Below are positions 63,654 through 64,000 of a stretch of DNA of 64,000 nt, in pieces. The first letter of the stretch is position 1. Every line of letters starts with the position of its first letter. Below the pieces are notes generated by a model, which did not search any database, was not told where the DNA came from, and saw nothing but the letters and a program-made list of their open reading frames with translations. The position numbers and the translations under genes were made by a program. Source of the DNA: Sulfuriflexus sp032250955 (GTDB lineage: Bacteria; Pseudomonadota; Gammaproteobacteria; AKS1); contig NZ_JAVVES010000004.1 of NCBI RefSeq assembly GCF_032250955.1, forward strand, positions 5,675-69,674. The letters run 5' to 3'.

Positions 63654-64000
63654 TCACAGCAAAACCATCTGATTGACATCGTGTTGATTATCGCGTGGTG
63701 GATCGCCTCTCAACAAAGCCATCAAGTCCCGTTTTTCAAACAGATTGAGCTGTAACAACCGTAAGATTTGTTGGGTGCTTTTCTGCAGCTTCGATTGAAA
63801 CTTGAGAAAGGCCAAAAGCAAATAAACACACAAAGCGATCCATATCTGGGTCATGACGGCATTTTTGCTAGTGCCAACAAAAGATTTAATCTTCAGGTTT
63901 TGTTTGATCCATTTAAAGAACAGCTCCACCTGCCATCTTGCCTTGTAAATATCGGCAATGGTTTTGGCTGATAGCTTGAAGTTGTTGGTCAGGAATACGT
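63654..64000 (-). mobile_element. IS4-family transposase, C-terminal part, cut by the window edge
   Basis: An open frame runs in from the right edge to a stop at 63654, so the N-terminal part is outside the window. About 115 residues are visible, with the IS4 signature Y-2-R-3-E-6-K: in IYKARWQVELFFKWIKQN the Tyr, Arg, Glu and Lys are correctly spaced and include the last catalytic Glu. A frame starting at an internal GTG (63929) is only part of it. The IS end is likely near 63630-63650 (GCTGTCCCGTTAACTTT), but I cannot set the inverted repeat without the other end. Confidence 0.88.

Larger units (their letters stand above)
42174..64000. mobile_element. Probable metal-resistance island beside tRNA-Arg; far end outside the window
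   Basis: From the tRNA to the right edge the composition is more AT-rich by eye. The genes are almost all metal resistance (RND efflux, Cu+ ATPase, CopAB, CopRS), with broken genes and an IS. tRNA-Arg genes are common integration sites. No integrase is present next to the tRNA, and a second copy of the tRNA 3' end was not found in the window. A short repeat, TGTGCCCATAT/TGTGCCCAG, lies at about 42220-42240. The far junction would be beyond 64000. Confidence 0.45.

Overview
The window looks like a chromosome segment of a free-living gammaproteobacterium. The order pilO-pilP-pilQ-aroK-aroB ... SPOR-domain gene-gltB-gltD-hemE is the arrangement seen in Pseudomonas and relatives. The first ~41 kb is GC-rich by eye with uniform codon use. 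The last ~21 kb, after a tRNA-Arg gene, is more AT-rich and carries heavy-metal resistance genes. I assign no genus.

Layout. 1-15 kb: end of the type IV pilus assembly operon (pilO, pilP, secretin pilQ), then shikimate genes aroK and aroB, a dGTPase-like gene, a small WGR protein translationally coupled to an AAA-SPOR (DamX-like) protein, glutamate synthase gltBD and hemE. 15-22 kb: mostly signalling. It holds a frameshifted GacA/UvrY-type regulator, a Sel1-repeat protein, a fructosamine-kinase-like gene, an HNH nuclease, a receiver protein with a degenerate GGDEF domain, and an HDOD-GAF protein. 22-30.6 kb: priA (preceded by a cluster of DnaA-box sequences), argS, a SPOR protein, a beta-hydroxyacid dehydrogenase, two uncharacterised genes and the fetAB exporter. 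30.8-34.3 kb: an operon of CHASE2 adenylate/guanylate cyclase, SH3-domain protein and M48 protease.

34.3-35.8 kb is an accessory patch. It has a small membrane-protein gene broken by an amber codon, a HigBA-type toxin-antitoxin pair whose promoter, operator and toxin start codon overlap, an attC-like remnant, and a dense set of hairpins and palindromes. 35.8-42.2 kb: a nitrogen-controlled torF-glnK-amtB operon with a good sigma-54 site and NtrC-like sites, then ubiK, the comM/yifB ATPase, an alpha/beta hydrolase without the usual OsmC half, three tandem hairpin repeats, a cytochrome c and tRNA-Arg(CCG).

42.4 kb to the end is probably a metal-resistance island beside the tRNA. It has a VTT membrane protein, a czcCBA-type RND efflux system, an APC permease with a His-rich tail, a SHOCT protein, a YHS-containing Cu+ P-type ATPase, a thioredoxin-like protein, an NfeD protein, a beta-propeller, a cytochrome c, a beta-barrel gene lacking its signal peptide, copB, the multicopper oxidase copA, and a divergent copRS two-component system with a 16-bp palindrome in the shared promoter region. 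An IS4-family transposase is cut by the window end. Together the ATPase (cytoplasmic Cu+ export), CopA/CopB (periplasmic oxidation and sequestration), CzcCBA (transenvelope efflux) and CopRS (sensing) would make a layered metal defence.

I found no CRISPR array, rRNA or integrase gene. The best candidates for something undescribed are the structured intergenic elements at 35.47-35.77 kb and 41.14-41.26 kb, the DnaA-box cluster next to priA, the leaderless toxin promoter, and the split regulator.
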